A DNA stretch of 64,000 nt from Bdellovibrionales bacterium (GCA_947380295.1 CANCQK010000001.1:124001-188000), one strand, 5' to 3'; positions 1 through 9,200 are shown, counted from the stretch's first letter. The notes: a model not told the origin generated them from the sequence alone. Numbers and translations are program-made.

Positions 1-930
1 GACTCGAGCAATGACCTCGCGGATGTCAAAAAGCTTTTTTAGCTCAGAGGGAATAATGCCCGCCAACTCCATCGGGTCGTAGAGCGGTTCCACAATTGGG
101 CTTCGATCAACCCAGGTGGGATGAGGGCGATTGAGGTGAGATAGAATATCTCGGGCTATCTCAAGGGCGTGTTCGTCATTCTCAGCAAGGTGATCAGCAA
201 CTCCTGAGGTTTGAGTATGCACCTCAGCGCCCCCTAGATCTTCAGCAGTGACGATTTCACCTGTGGCCGCCTTAACCAGAGGAGGACCGCCTAAGAAGAT
301 AGTCCCTTGACTCCTTACGATAATCGTCTCGTCTGACATGGCTGGAACATAAGCTCCGCCTGCTGTACAAGATCCCATAACCACCGCGACTTGCGGAATT
401 CCGAGGCTAGACATCTGTGCTTGATTGTAAAAAATTCTACCGAAGTGTTCACGATCAGGGAATACTTCGGCTTGGAGTGGTAAGAAAGCGCCTCCAGAGT
501 CCACTAAGTAGACACAGGGAAGATGATTCTCTCGTGCAATTTCCTGCGCTCGAAGGTGTTTTTTTACAGTGATCGGAAAATAAGTTCCACCTTTTACAGT
601 CGCGTCATTCGCAACAATCATGACTTCTCGTCCGTGGACTACCCCAATTCCTGTTAAAATGCCACCAGACGGAGCTGCATTTTCATACATTCCATAGGCT
701 GCGAGGGGTGAGAGCTCTAAAAAAGTAGTTCCCGGGTCAATGAGTTTCTGGATTCGGTCCCTGACGAAAAGCTTTCCGCGCTTTTCGTGCCGAAGTCTGG
801 CCTCTTTTCCGCCCCCTTCTTGAGCATGTAGGGTGTGAGTCTCTAACTCCTTGGCGAGCTGTAGGTTTCTTGCAGAGTTGGATTTGAATTCTTCGGAATG
901 AGTTTTGACCTGGGACTTGATCTTTTGCAT
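1..930 (-). CDS. mccB: Methylcrotonyl-CoA carboxylase beta subunit (carboxyltransferase), 3' end cut off by the window
   Basis: Carboxyltransferase subunit of a biotin-dependent acyl-CoA carboxylase. It moves CO2 from carboxybiotin to 3-methylcrotonyl-CoA in leucine breakdown. The 310 visible codons start at an ATG ([11 protein letters not shown]) and run off the left edge. The segments [39 protein letters not shown] and [17 protein letters not shown] are those of the MCC-beta branch rather than propionyl-CoA carboxylase. The C-terminal ~220 residues lie outside. It is divergent from the methylglutaconyl-CoA hydratase and HMG-CoA lyase genes, which act in the next steps of the same pathway. 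The biotin-carrying alpha subunit is not in the window and may lie to the left. I see no strong ribosome-binding site before this ATG. Confidence 0.9.
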   Translation of the reverse strand, partial: MQKIKSQVKTHSEEFKSNSARNLQLAKELETHTLHAQEGGGKEARLRHEKRGKLFVRDRIQKLIDPGTTFLELSPLAAYGMYENAAPSGGILTGIGVVHGREVMIVANDATVKGGTYFPITVKKHLRAQEIARENHLPCVYLVDSGGAFLPLQAEVFPDREHFGRIFYNQAQMSSLGIPQVAVVMGSCTAGGAYVPAMSDETIIVRSQGTIFLGGPPLVKAATGEIVTAEDLGGAEVHTQTSGVADHLAENDEHALEIARDILSHLNRPHPTWVDRSPIVEPLYDPMELAGIIPSELKKLFDIREVIARV

Positions 931-1035
931 ATTATTTTACTTGTAATGGCATTGATCAGATTGAGTCAAGATTTGAAACGGGCTGGTTGCCCGCAAGGGG
1001 CAACTCAGCCGTAAAGTGAATGAGCTACTTTTGTA

Positions 1036-1347
1036 CTAGCTATTCAAGTGATGCTTGATACCCTTGTTTTTCAAGGGTTTAGAGGTCTTCTTTTCTAGGT
1101 CTTTTGCCCAACCCTTGTAGAGTTTTTCGTCCAAAGGTAAATTAGCTGGGAGACCGAAGGTGGAGCAGAATTTCAACCATGGGATCAAGGTGGGCATCAT
1201 GGCCAAGTTCTCGATTTTTGAAAGAGCAGATTGAGAAATTCCAAGTTCACTGGCCATCTCAATCTGAGTCAAATCGCGTGAAAGTCTCTCGTCGCGAATG
1301 ATGTGACAAGTTCTGTGCGAGATCTCTCGTGTGTTAAAGCTCTTCAT
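1036..1347 (-). CDS. XRE-family helix-turn-helix regulator
   Basis: Small (103 aa) DNA-binding protein with one Cro/C1-type helix-turn-helix at about residues 15-55. The segment LTQIEMASELGISQSALSKIEN is the classical HTH_3 pattern. The C-terminal half is basic and has no recognisable domain. The start is fixed by a strong GGAGGA about 9 nt before the ATG. It sits between mccB and the divergent hydratase gene, so it may control one or both leucine-catabolic units, but the sequence only supports proximity. A 7-bp inverted repeat straddles its ribosome-binding site, which suggests autoregulation. It could equally be an antitoxin-like orphan; no toxin partner is adjacent. Confidence 0.8.
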   Translation of the reverse strand: MKSFNTREISHRTCHIIRDERLSRDLTQIEMASELGISQSALSKIENLAMMPTLIPWLKFCSTFGLPANLPLDEKLYKGWAKDLEKKTSKPLKNKGIKHHLNS

Positions 1348-1348
1348 T

Positions 1349-1370
1349 TTGAGTATTCCTCCTTACTCAA
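1349..1370. promoter_or_regulatory. Inverted repeat over the XRE gene's ribosome-binding site (possible operator)
   Basis: Perfect dyad TTGAGTA-N8-TACTCAA immediately upstream of the XRE start codon, with the Shine-Dalgarno GGAGGA in its centre. The size and position fit an autorepressor operator. As RNA it would be a 7-bp hairpin hiding the ribosome-binding site. Which of the two applies is not decided by the sequence. Confidence 0.4.
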
Positions 1371-1554
1371 GGTTTGAAACCCACAAATTCTCATCAATAC
1401 CATAGACTACTCGTAGAGTGTGGGTCTCAGGGTTTGATCAATAGTCGTAATTAGAAATGAGATCCCACTGTTTGCTGCAAATTAAGTCGGTTGTCAAATA
1501 AAATGATATGCTTTATGTCATAGAGGTAGCGATTTTAACTGAATAGGAGAGGCT

Positions 1555-2382
1555 ATGACCTATCGTACGCTTAAAATTCAACAAGATGACCGAGGTGTTC
1601 TCTCGATTCATTTGAATCGTCCAGACATCAGAAATGCATTCAATGATGAAATGATTTCTGAACTCACCCAAGTTTTTGTGAACGAAGCTTTAGGAAGTGA
1701 AGTGCGAGTGATTGTGCTTCGAGGAGAAGGGCCCGCATTTTGCGCGGGTGGAGACCTGAACTGGATGAAAAAGGCTGTAGATTTCAGCTATCAGGAAAAT
1801 TTAGAAGATACGCAACGACTTTCCGCTCTCTTTGCCTCGATGAACGAATGCCAAAAACCGTTGATTGGACTGATTCATGGTGCAGCTATCGGAGGAGGTG
1901 TCGGGTTGGTGAGTGTTTGCGACTTCCTGATTGCCACGTCTGAGACTGTTTTTAGCTTGAGTGAGGTTCGCTTGGGAATAGTACCAGCGTGTATTGGCCC
2001 TTTTGTCATTGCTAAAATTGGTCCTTCTCAGGCGCGAAGGTATTTTCTGAGTGCTGAGCGATTTAGTGCCTCCCAGGCGCGTGAAATTGGCTTAGTTCAT
2101 GAGGTCGTGCCTGGTCAAGCGGAGGCACAAGCTTATTTAGACGGGCTTTTGAGCCAAATTCTCCAGTGTAGTCCAAACGCGCTTAAGGTAGCGAAGCAGC
2201 TGATTTTAGACCTTTCCTGGCCTGAACGAAGAAGCCGACTCAAGGATTACCTCAGTTATATTTCCAAAACCCTTTCTGATTTGAGAGTATCAGTAGAAGG
2301 GCAAGAGGGCGTACGAGCATTCTTGGAAAAGAGGAGGCCTGCTTGGCTCTTAGGGGGTAAGAAGGATGAGCACTCGAGTTGA
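1555..2382 (+). CDS. Enoyl-CoA hydratase/isomerase family, probable methylglutaconyl-CoA hydratase
   Basis: Crotonase-fold enzyme of 275 aa, the usual family length. Residues 1-200 show the fold: FCAGGDLNWMKK and GAAIGGGVGLVSVCDFLIA form the oxyanion-hole and CoA-binding segments, and FSLSEVRLGIVPACIGPFV is the catalytic-loop region. Together with the HMG-CoA lyase whose start it overlaps by 17 nt and the divergent MCC-beta gene, it most likely hydrates 3-methylglutaconyl-CoA to HMG-CoA (LiuC-type). From the sequence alone a generic enoyl-CoA hydratase role cannot be excluded. The start has a good AGGAGAGG ribosome-binding site. Confidence 0.85.
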   Translation: MTYRTLKIQQDDRGVLSIHLNRPDIRNAFNDEMISELTQVFVNEALGSEVRVIVLRGEGPAFCAGGDLNWMKKAVDFSYQENLEDTQRLSALFASMNECQKPLIGLIHGAAIGGGVGLVSVCDFLIATSETVFSLSEVRLGIVPACIGPFVIAKIGPSQARRYFLSAERFSASQAREIGLVHEVVPGQAEAQAYLDGLLSQILQCSPNALKVAKQLILDLSWPERRSRLKDYLSYISKTLSDLRVSVEGQEGVRAFLEKRRPAWLLGGKKDEHSS

Positions 2383-3289
2383 AGTTTTTGAAGTCGGCCT
2401 AAGGGACGGACTCCAAAATGAACCGCGAATTCTTTCAACGGCAGATAAAATTCACTTCGCAAAAGAGTTAGTGGCTTGTGGAATCAGAGATTTGGAGCTT
2501 GGAGCCTTTGTTCGCCCTGATCGTGTCCCGCAGATGGCGGATTCAGGCCGACTTTTTGCTTTGATTCGATCCAAACGGTCCAATTGGGGTCCAGCGCGCC
2601 TTTGGAGTTTGGTTCCGAATCGAGTGGGTCTCCATCGGGCACTTGCCGTTGGCTCTCGAAACTTTGCATTATTTACTGCAGCCACCAACGGATTTGCTGA
2701 GAAGAATATTGGGATGTCTATTGCAGAGTCCCTTCGGGAGTTTCAGGCAGTTAAACAGATGGCCGAGGAAAGCTCGGACGGTCGAGTTCGATTTAGGGGA
2801 TACGTGTCGACTGCGTTTGGGTGTCCTATTGAAGGAAGAGTCTCATCCAAAAAAGCTCTGAAAGTAATTGAGGCATTGGCCAAGCTTCCTGTGGATCAGA
2901 TCTCCATTGGAGATACCATTGGAGTGGCAGATCCGCGTGGAGTTGAGGCCGTACTTCGTCCCGCCCTTCGAGAGTGGGGAGTAGGTCGAATTGCTGTTCA
3001 CTTCCATGATACACGGGGCACGGCCCTTGCCAACTCCTTGAGAGCTTTGGATCTTGGAGTTCGGGTGATCGATAGCTCCTTTGGTGGGCTAGGGGGTTGT
3101 CCTTTTGCACCTGGAGCGGCCGGCAATTTAGCAACCGAAGACCTCATCTATATGTTGAACGGGATGAGAATTAAAACTGGGATTGACTTGGATTCCCTGG
3201 CGCGATTGAGTCTCCTTATGGCTAAAAAATTGAAACGGCCAATTACAAGTCGCTACGTTCAGGCCTGGGCAAAGTCAAAATGTGAGTGA
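2366..3289 (+). CDS. mvaB: Hydroxymethylglutaryl-CoA lyase
   Basis: Cleaves HMG-CoA to acetoacetate and acetyl-CoA, the last step of leucine degradation. It is a TIM-barrel of 307 aa, normal for bacterial lyases. Family signatures are present: the GLRDGLQNE metal/substrate loop near the N-terminus, AVHFHDTRGTALAN with two metal-binding histidines, and the GGLGGCPFAPGAAGN loop holding the catalytic cysteine. The ATG lies inside the end of the preceding hydratase gene, with GGGGGTAAGAAGG just upstream, so the two genes are probably translationally coupled. Confidence 0.93.
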   Translation: MSTRVEVFEVGLRDGLQNEPRILSTADKIHFAKELVACGIRDLELGAFVRPDRVPQMADSGRLFALIRSKRSNWGPARLWSLVPNRVGLHRALAVGSRNFALFTAATNGFAEKNIGMSIAESLREFQAVKQMAEESSDGRVRFRGYVSTAFGCPIEGRVSSKKALKVIEALAKLPVDQISIGDTIGVADPRGVEAVLRPALREWGVGRIAVHFHDTRGTALANSLRALDLGVRVIDSSFGGLGGCPFAPGAAGNLATEDLIYMLNGMRIKTGIDLDSLARLSLLMAKKLKRPITSRYVQAWAKSKCE

Positions 3290-3292
3290 TCA

Positions 3293-4021
3293 GTGTTTTA
3301 CATTAAGTTATCTTTTATTATCTTATGGTTTTTGTTTTCGTCGTTTGTGATGCTCTTTGTGCCGTTTGCATTCTGGCGTCCTCGAGATCTGAATCGCGAC
3401 TACGGTCGAATGCTGTCATGGGGGGTTTTGAAGATCCTCAGAATTCAGGTCCAAATCGAGGGTGCCCATTACATCGAATCTCAGAAGCCGGCGGTGTTTG
3501 TTGTTAATCATCAAAGTAGCTTCGATCTAATTACTTTTGGTGAGTTTTACCCCCGAAATACAGTGGTCATTGGAAAAAAAGAAGTAGGCTGGATTCCTAT
3601 TTTTGGTTGGATCTACGTTTTGGCAGGAAACGTTTTAATCGATCGAAAAAAGACCAATCAAGCAGTCGCCGGATTATCTCAAGTGTCGCAAGCGATTCAA
3701 AAAAAACGAGTCTCAATTTGGATTTTTCCAGAAGGTACTAGGAATCGAAAAGGAAGCGGGCTATTGCCTTTTAAAAAGGGAGCTTTTCACACAGCTATCC
3801 AAGCTCAAGTTCCTATCGTTCCCATGCTTTCCTCTCCTTTGAGTCGATTGGTGAGTTGGCGTGAGCGGAAATTGATCAGTGGAGTCCTGCAAGTACGAGT
3901 TCTGCCTCCGATCTCAACGCGAGGGCTAGGAATTGATCAGGTGGAGAAGTTAGCTGAAGAAACGCGAAAAAAAATGATGGATGCACTTGAGTTCTTGGAC
4001 AGCGTTCCTGCTTCGCAATAG
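3293..4021 (+). CDS. plsC: 1-acyl-sn-glycerol-3-phosphate acyltransferase (PlsC family)
   Basis: Membrane-bound acyltransferase that makes phosphatidic acid from lysophosphatidic acid. It has an N-terminal hydrophobic segment (residues ~3-25), the catalytic NHQSSFD (NHx4D motif) near residue 74, and the FPEGTRNR substrate-binding block near residue 147. At 242 aa it is a typical PlsC. It starts with GTG only 3 nt after the HMG-CoA lyase stop, so it is probably co-transcribed with the leucine genes although functionally unrelated. Some PlsC-like proteins acylate other lysolipids, so substrate assignment is by family only. Confidence 0.88.
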   Translation: MFYIKLSFIILWFLFSSFVMLFVPFAFWRPRDLNRDYGRMLSWGVLKILRIQVQIEGAHYIESQKPAVFVVNHQSSFDLITFGEFYPRNTVVIGKKEVGWIPIFGWIYVLAGNVLIDRKKTNQAVAGLSQVSQAIQKKRVSIWIFPEGTRNRKGSGLLPFKKGAFHTAIQAQVPIVPMLSSPLSRLVSWRERKLISGVLQVRVLPPISTRGLGIDQVEKLAEETRKKMMDALEFLDSVPASQ

Positions 4022-4028
4022 ATAGGCT

Positions 4029-4056
4029 GCTTCCTGCTTGGAAGCTTAGATTTTTC
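4029..4056 (+). terminator. Weak intrinsic terminator after plsC
   Basis: Hairpin GCTTCC-tgctt-GGAAGC followed by TTAGATTTTT, immediately downstream of plsC. The stem is only 6 bp and the U-tract is interrupted, so this is a modest candidate. Confidence 0.4.
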
Positions 4057-4137
4057 GACGCGCGCTAGAGTGTAAATTCCAATTGTAGACAAATATGGAA
4101 TGAAATTCGCAGAGTTTCGCAGTCTTTAGGAGGTCCT

Positions 4138-4518
4138 ATGGACGGAAAAATTTTGGAGCAGATACGCGACTCTCTTCTCAGTAAGTGGAGACAGATTGAG
4201 AGACACACCGTTCGAGATCTTGAACAGTCAGAGGACCTCACTTCTGCACATGCTGAAATCATCGATATTGCTCAGAGTCTTGAGCAATTGGGTCGAGATG
4301 CCTCTCTCAGAGAGGTTGAGCGTCGAGAGCAGTTAGCTATAGAAAGAGCTTTGGCAAAGATGTCCTCGGGAAGTTTTGGCACCTGCGAAGACTGTGGAGA
4401 AGAGATCCCCGCGCGGCGCTTGGTCGTCTTACCTGCGGCTAGACTCTGTGCCAACTGTCAAGCCTTTGAGGAGAAGCAGGCAGCCAGAAGTCGTTTTTCG
4501 GGCGCGGCGGCTAGGTAG
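4138..4518 (+). CDS. DksA/TraR-family zinc-finger protein
   Basis: 126-aa protein with an N-terminal coiled-coil-forming region (residues 1-75, rich in E/R/L) and a C-terminal C4 zinc finger (CEDCGEEIPARR...CANC, residues ~81-102). This is the architecture of DksA/TraR factors that insert into the RNA polymerase secondary channel. Members of this length without the DxxDxA coiled-coil tip of true DksA may have other roles, and I do not see that motif. It has a strong AGGAGG ribosome-binding site and stands alone between plsC and a two-component pair. Confidence 0.8.
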   Translation: MDGKILEQIRDSLLSKWRQIERHTVRDLEQSEDLTSAHAEIIDIAQSLEQLGRDASLREVERREQLAIERALAKMSSGSFGTCEDCGEEIPARRLVVLPAARLCANCQAFEEKQAARSRFSGAAAR

Positions 4519-4696
4519 GTTCAGTGTTAAATGGCATTTTTTGCCTTGTTTCGTGCATTTTGCAGCGGCCCTGCGAAATAAGAGATTTCCACGTTTAAGC
4601 TTTGCAATTCCGGCGATTCATAGGTTATTAGTTGCCCCACCTTGAGGGGGTAAACGAATTGGATTTTTCGGAACGTTTTTCAAAGGTTGCAGCAGT

Positions 4697-6061
4697 ATGA
4701 CTCGATCTCGACTTCTGCTGGCTTTGATGCAGAGTTTTGTAGTTGTACTCCTACTTTATGCCCTACGAAGTCAGGCCTTGATCGTCCAGATTGCAGCGCT
4801 GGCTTCGTGTGTTTTTGTTGCCTCATTGAGTTTTCAGAAAAAAGAAGAGGATCAAAAAAGGCAGACTGAGATTGTTCAGTATCGAAAATTGTTAGTGGAA
4901 AAGAAAAGAGCCGATTTAATTGCCGCCTCCATTTCAGATGGGATTCTACTTTTAAGAAATCGAGAAGTCGTTTACGCAAATTCAATTGCCGAAAAAATTT
5001 TGGATTTGCCCGTCGGTGTCCCCGTCGCAGGTTTTGACTTTGGGCCCGAAGGTAATCAAAAATTGACCCCCGGCGTTGAGGCCCTGATTCAGGCGCTGAG
5101 TAGCTGCTTTCCTGCTGAGTTTGTATTGAGAGGGACGGATCGAATTCGCTATTATTTGATACAATCCCAACCACTCCAACTCGATCCTCGGAGTGTGGAT
5201 GAGATTTCTTCGGATGATCTTGAGCCTGATGTCCTCGTACTCGCTCAAGACATTACCTTACTTAAAGAGAGTCAAGAGGCTAAGATTCACTTTCTGGGGA
5301 CCTTGTCTCATGAGGTGAAAACGCCTGTGACGAGTCTGACCATGGCCATTCATCTTTTGAAAAAAACTAGGGATCAGTTTCCAAATCTGATCCACCGAAA
5401 CTTGATTGCAACTTGCGCTGAGGACATTGATCGACTCAGGGCACTCATTGATGATCTCATGACGGTTTCTCGTTTTGATATATTAGCCCAGAGGCTTGAA
5501 CTTCAGAAAATTGACCTTGGAAAGCTCCTGAGTCATGCTGTACAGTCCTTCCGCATGCAAGCCCAGGAAAAAGAGATTGAGTTGACCCATTCGATCTCGG
5601 TCTCATCCGAGAGTCCTGAGGCGAGTAAAAAAGTATTGCTGACCATGGATGCTACGAAGATTGCATGGGCATTATCGAACCTGTTGACCAATGCCTTACG
5701 GCATACTCCGCGGGGGGGGAAAGTTGGAGTTTCTTTAGTAGCCTCGTCTCATTGGGCAGAGGTTCGAGTCAAGGATACGGGGCCTGGCATTGAACTTCAT
5801 CGGCAAGAGAGAATTTTTGAGAAATTTAATCCCTATTACGATCTTCGGGTGGCGCGCTCTGGAGTTGCTGGGGCAGGGCTTGCCATTGCTAAAGAGATTG
5901 TGAATGCCCACCAAGGGGAGATTTGGGTGACAAGTCAGCCAGGAGCAGGAGCGGAGTTTGGTTTCCGTTTGCCTCTGGATCAAAGAGTTGCATCAGTAGG
6001 ATTGAGAACTGAGAGTCTTCAAGGTCAGACACCTCATTTAGCCCATCGGCTGATGAACTAG
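4697..6061 (+). CDS. Membrane-associated sensor histidine kinase
   Basis: 454-aa kinase. Two hydrophobic N-terminal segments (residues ~5-45) anchor it. A short PAS-like region (about 75-190) precedes the HisKA box LSHEVKTP with phospho-accepting His205. The HATPase_c domain follows with N box (NLLTNALRH), G1 (DTGPGIE) and G2 (AGAGLAIAKE). It lies 36 nt before an NtrC-type response regulator start, clearly its partner. The input signal is unknown because there is no sizeable periplasmic domain between the membrane segments. A run of eight G residues lies in the codons between the N and G1 boxes. Confidence 0.9.
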   Translation: MTRSRLLLALMQSFVVVLLLYALRSQALIVQIAALASCVFVASLSFQKKEEDQKRQTEIVQYRKLLVEKKRADLIAASISDGILLLRNREVVYANSIAEKILDLPVGVPVAGFDFGPEGNQKLTPGVEALIQALSSCFPAEFVLRGTDRIRYYLIQSQPLQLDPRSVDEISSDDLEPDVLVLAQDITLLKESQEAKIHFLGTLSHEVKTPVTSLTMAIHLLKKTRDQFPNLIHRNLIATCAEDIDRLRALIDDLMTVSRFDILAQRLELQKIDLGKLLSHAVQSFRMQAQEKEIELTHSISVSSESPEASKKVLLTMDATKIAWALSNLLTNALRHTPRGGKVGVSLVASSHWAEVRVKDTGPGIELHRQERIFEKFNPYYDLRVARSGVAGAGLAIAKEIVNAHQGEIWVTSQPGAGAEFGFRLPLDQRVASVGLRTESLQGQTPHLAHRLMN

Positions 6062-6097
6062 GCTGGACGAGAGAATTCTTTTTTGAAAGGAGCGCTT

Positions 6098-7459
6098 GTG
6101 GCACGTATTCTGGTTGTTGATGATGAAAAAAGCATTCTCACTACCATCGACGCTGTCCTTAAAAACCTAGGGCATCAGGTCGAGCTGGCTGAGAGTGGCG
6201 AGATGGCGATCACTTTGATGAGAAAAGCTGTTCCGGACATTATTTTGACCGATCTTAGAATGGACGGAATGAGTGGTCTCGATCTTTTAGGTAAGGCTCG
6301 TGAGTACTTTCCGACTGCAACGGTGGTCATGATGACAGCATACGGGACCATTGATACGGCGGTCTCTGCTATGAAGAACGGGGCTTATGATTATCTCGTC
6401 AAGCCCTTTACTCCCGAACAGTTGGAACACCTGATCGAGAAGATTGAGGATTATCGAAAGCTGAGAGAGGAAAATACCAAGCTCAGAGACCAAGTCGATG
6501 CGCTTTCGGAGCCTTCAGCGATCGTGACGCAAAATGCACGCATGCAAAAAGTGCTAGATACCGCAAAGAAAGTAGCCGTGACCGACTCCACCATCTTAAT
6601 TACTGGGGAGAGCGGTACTGGAAAGACACTTTTGGCCAAGCTCATGCACGACGTAAGCCCTCGCTGCAAGGGGCCTTTTGCAGTGGTTAACTGCGCAACC
6701 TTGTCCGAAAACCTGCTTGAGAGTGAACTTTTTGGTCACGTTCGAGGATCTTTCACCGGTGCTGTGAAAGATAAAATGGGTCGTCTCCAAGTGGCCGATA
6801 CTGGCACAGTGTTCTTGGATGAAATCGGTGAAATTTCTCCGAGTCTTCAGACCAAGTTGCTGAGATTTCTCCAGGAGCGAGAATTTGAACGAGTCGGAGA
6901 TACCAAGACGATTCGAGTCGATGTTAGGATTATTGCTGCAACCAATAAAGACTTAGAAAAAGAGGTCAAGGAAGGCCGTTTTCGCGAAGACCTTTATTTT
7001 CGCCTCAATGTCATTGATCTGCACATGCCTTCCTTGAGGCAAAGACCCGAAGACATTCTGACTCTTGCAGACCAGCTTTTGGCTCGTTCGTTCGCTTCGA
7101 CAGGTCGCAAACCTCGGTCGATCAGTGAGGGAGCACGGCAGGCTATACAGGGTTACGGTTGGCCAGGTAATATTCGTGAGCTAAAAAATGCTCTAGAGCG
7201 TGCTGCAATCCTCTGCACGGGAGATCAGGTAACCTTAGAGGATCTGCCTGATCGCGTTTTGGAGCATACCCAGCCGGGCTTTGCTACGCAGACCCCTCTG
7301 GCTGCAGTGACACCAGGTGATATCAGTTTAGAGGATATAGAGAAACAACACATCCGTCACGTGCTTTCCACTGCAACGACATTGGAAGAGGCTGCGGGTA
7401 TTTTAGGGATTAATCTCAGTACACTCTGGCGTAAACGGCGAAGATACGGATTGGAATAA
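6098..7459 (+). CDS. Sigma-54-dependent response regulator (NtrC family)
   Basis: Receiver domain (acidic pair D8/D9, phosphoacceptor D52 in LTDLRMDG), AAA+ activator domain with Walker A GESGTGKT, sigma-54-contacting loop GSFTGA, Walker B VFLDEIGE, and a C-terminal Fis-type helix-turn-helix (EEAAGILGINLSTLWRKRRR). I chose the GTG start because AAGGAG lies 5 nt upstream; a TTG 15 nt earlier sits before that site. It is paired with the preceding histidine kinase and activates sigma-54 promoters of unknown targets. The loop has Ser where many members have Ala (GAFTGA), a tolerated variant. Confidence 0.93.
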   Translation: MARILVVDDEKSILTTIDAVLKNLGHQVELAESGEMAITLMRKAVPDIILTDLRMDGMSGLDLLGKAREYFPTATVVMMTAYGTIDTAVSAMKNGAYDYLVKPFTPEQLEHLIEKIEDYRKLREENTKLRDQVDALSEPSAIVTQNARMQKVLDTAKKVAVTDSTILITGESGTGKTLLAKLMHDVSPRCKGPFAVVNCATLSENLLESELFGHVRGSFTGAVKDKMGRLQVADTGTVFLDEIGEISPSLQTKLLRFLQEREFERVGDTKTIRVDVRIIAATNKDLEKEVKEGRFREDLYFRLNVIDLHMPSLRQRPEDILTLADQLLARSFASTGRKPRSISEGARQAIQGYGWPGNIRELKNALERAAILCTGDQVTLEDLPDRVLEHTQPGFATQTPLAAVTPGDISLEDIEKQHIRHVLSTATTLEEAAGILGINLSTLWRKRRRYGLE

Positions 7460-7482
7460 AGGCCATCCATGGCCTTGAATGA

Positions 7483-7514
7483 CTGAGTGACTACTCTAAG
7501 AGAGAGTCACTCAG
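7483..7514. terminator. Strong hairpin between convergent genes
   Basis: Long stem CTGAGTGACT(a)CTCT / AGAG-AGTCACTCAG with a 3-nt loop, 23 nt after the response-regulator stop and overlapping the stop codon of the convergent lipoprotein gene. It lacks a U-tract on the + strand, so it is either a bidirectional barrier or an mRNA 3'-end stabiliser. Confidence 0.5.
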
Positions 7515-8131
7515 AATCGTCCGTGATTACTCTCGAGAGTCGAACCCCATCCATTTGGGCAGTCTTCTTTATCCGCTAAGATCACCAATCTGTTCAGGTG
7601 ATTAAGAAGTGATTTAGCGATTGCTAGGTCTTGGATAAATGTACAAACATCCGTTCCTCTGGTCTCATAGATCGGGTGCTTGCTGCCATCTGCCAATTTG
7701 ATTTCAACCGTGCCATCCATGGATTTTTTGTAGTAGCCATTGGCATCGAGTTCTTGCGGGTTTGGAAAGCAAAGTGCCTCTGTTCGGAGGGGACTTATGA
7801 TTGAATCGTTAATATTTTGAACCATTTCATTCCAAAATTCACTCGATTGAATGGCTCCGTAGGCGTCTTTACCGCAGGCATTTCGAGATGTATTAAAATG
7901 TGCCATCGTACCCAATGTTGTTTTCGCGTAATTTGCAAGGAGGATGACCTGACTCCATCCCTCAGCGGCTGTATCTGGTGGATCAGTCGGTTCAGAAACT
8001 GAGGGAGGGGGTGCTAGTGAAGTTAGATTATTTCCCTCTTGAATACAACCTGACTGAGTCATGCAAATTCCGGTTAAAAGAAAGAGATTGCCCAGAACAT
8101 GGAAAAAATCTTGTCTGTGAGTTGAATTCAT
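7511..8131 (-). CDS. Putative lipoprotein of unknown function
   Basis: About 206 aa, not recognised. I prefer the ATG at 8131 (MNSTHRQDFFH...) because a G-rich Shine-Dalgarno (GGGGGGC) precedes it and it gives a lipoprotein-type leader ending ...MTQSGC. The lipobox is imperfect (Q at -3). The mature part has a Pro-rich linker (PPPSVSEPTDPPD) and five cysteines that could form disulfides. It shares a WSQVI motif with the upstream lipoprotein, hinting at distant relationship. It is separated from that gene by a terminator, so it likely has its own promoter. Confidence 0.55.
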   Translation of the reverse strand: MNSTHRQDFFHVLGNLFLLTGICMTQSGCIQEGNNLTSLAPPPSVSEPTDPPDTAAEGWSQVILLANYAKTTLGTMAHFNTSRNACGKDAYGAIQSSEFWNEMVQNINDSIISPLRTEALCFPNPQELDANGYYKKSMDGTVEIKLADGSKHPIYETRGTDVCTFIQDLAIAKSLLNHLNRLVILADKEDCPNGWGSTLESNHGRF

Positions 8132-8174
8132 TTCAAGCCCCCCTGATCCGATCGAATGTGCAACCGAAATGCCA

Positions 8175-8212
8175 TAAAAAAAGCCAGGATTAGGAGGCCC
8201 CAATCCTGGCTT
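8175..8212 (-). terminator. Rho-independent terminator of the upstream minus-strand lipoprotein gene
   Basis: Stem AAGCCAGGATT / AATCCTGGCTT with a 10-nt loop, followed on the minus strand by a run of seven T. It lies about 25 nt past the stop of the lipoprotein gene ending at 8238. Confidence 0.85.
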
Positions 8213-8237
8213 TGCAGTTTGAGTCTGTTTTTTTGAG

Positions 8238-9200
8238 TTATTGAGAGGCCCCTGGGGTAAATGCGGTCACGGCCAGTGAGCTAGGAGCTTTACAAACCCC
8301 TTGCTGGCAGGATGCAGCGACTTTGTTCAGGCTGAATCCTGTTCGTTCCGTGCAGTCAGTTCTCCTGAGTTTTTCACCGCAAGCTTGAATCACCTGACTC
8401 CAAGACTCTTCAAACTTGGTCTTGTTGGTTTTCATTGCCTCGATATTTGCGACAGAAACTGGCAGAACTCGTGCACAGTTGTCGACTTCTAAAAATGCTT
8501 GAGCATCGGGAGCAACTAGCTTGAGAGTGTTGTCAAAATATCCACAATCACTATCCTGTTTGCAGCTGGTTAAGTTAGCAGTTAAGTTCTGCAGGGAGTT
8601 GATTCCGTCTTCGCAGGCGTCAGGAAAGGGCATCGGCGCATAGTAAACTTCAGCTAACTTTCTGATTCCCGCATAAAGTGCCTTGGCTTCATCGGGAGAT
8701 TTAAGAGTAAAGTACAGATCTAGTCCGGATGTTCGAATCAGCTTTTGAGGCTCTGCTGAACTATTACTAATTGTTACTAGGTCTTCTGATGTGGCTGCGG
8801 CCTCCATACTGACATGCTCTTCTGATCCGAGGAGGGAAAGACTGCCTCCGCCTGCTCCGCCATCGTTCACTGTGTTTTTAAGGAGAGCGCTGAGCGATTG
8901 GAGATCCTCAGCCTTTAAGTTCCCAGATCGCACCTCGCCGGCTGGTCCAGGGCCTACTTGATAGTGCCCCTGCTGGTCTACGGAAAATCCATAGTACCCG
9001 ATACAATCTGCCACACTAACGGAATTTGCGCATTTGGAAGAAAGTTTGAGAGACCAACCCGTTGACTCTGTTCCTGAGCCGCCTCTGTTCGCAGAGGGAA
9101 GATCTCCTCCTGATAAATCCTGATTAGAATTATTGTTGTTACAACCCACGAGAGTGATGCCGAGATAGAATGCAGAGATTGCAATAAGCGAACTACGCAT
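8238..9200 (-). CDS. Putative lipoprotein of unknown function
   Basis: About 320 aa. The ATG at 9200 is preceded by GGAGGA 7 nt upstream and gives a clean lipoprotein signal (MRSSLIAISAFYLG...LVGC, Cys at residue ~20), followed by an Asn/Ser/Gly-rich linker. The mature part has about ten cysteines and no domain I recognise. The C-terminal WSQVIQACGEKLRRTDC recalls the neighbouring lipoprotein. It is probably an outer-membrane or periplasmic anchored protein, and it ends at a strong terminator. Confidence 0.65.
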   Translation of the reverse strand: MRSSLIAISAFYLGITLVGCNNNNSNQDLSGGDLPSANRGGSGTESTGWSLKLSSKCANSVSVADCIGYYGFSVDQQGHYQVGPGPAGEVRSGNLKAEDLQSLSALLKNTVNDGGAGGGSLSLLGSEEHVSMEAAATSEDLVTISNSSAEPQKLIRTSGLDLYFTLKSPDEAKALYAGIRKLAEVYYAPMPFPDACEDGINSLQNLTANLTSCKQDSDCGYFDNTLKLVAPDAQAFLEVDNCARVLPVSVANIEAMKTNKTKFEESWSQVIQACGEKLRRTDCTERTGFSLNKVAASCQQGVCKAPSSLAVTAFTPGASQ

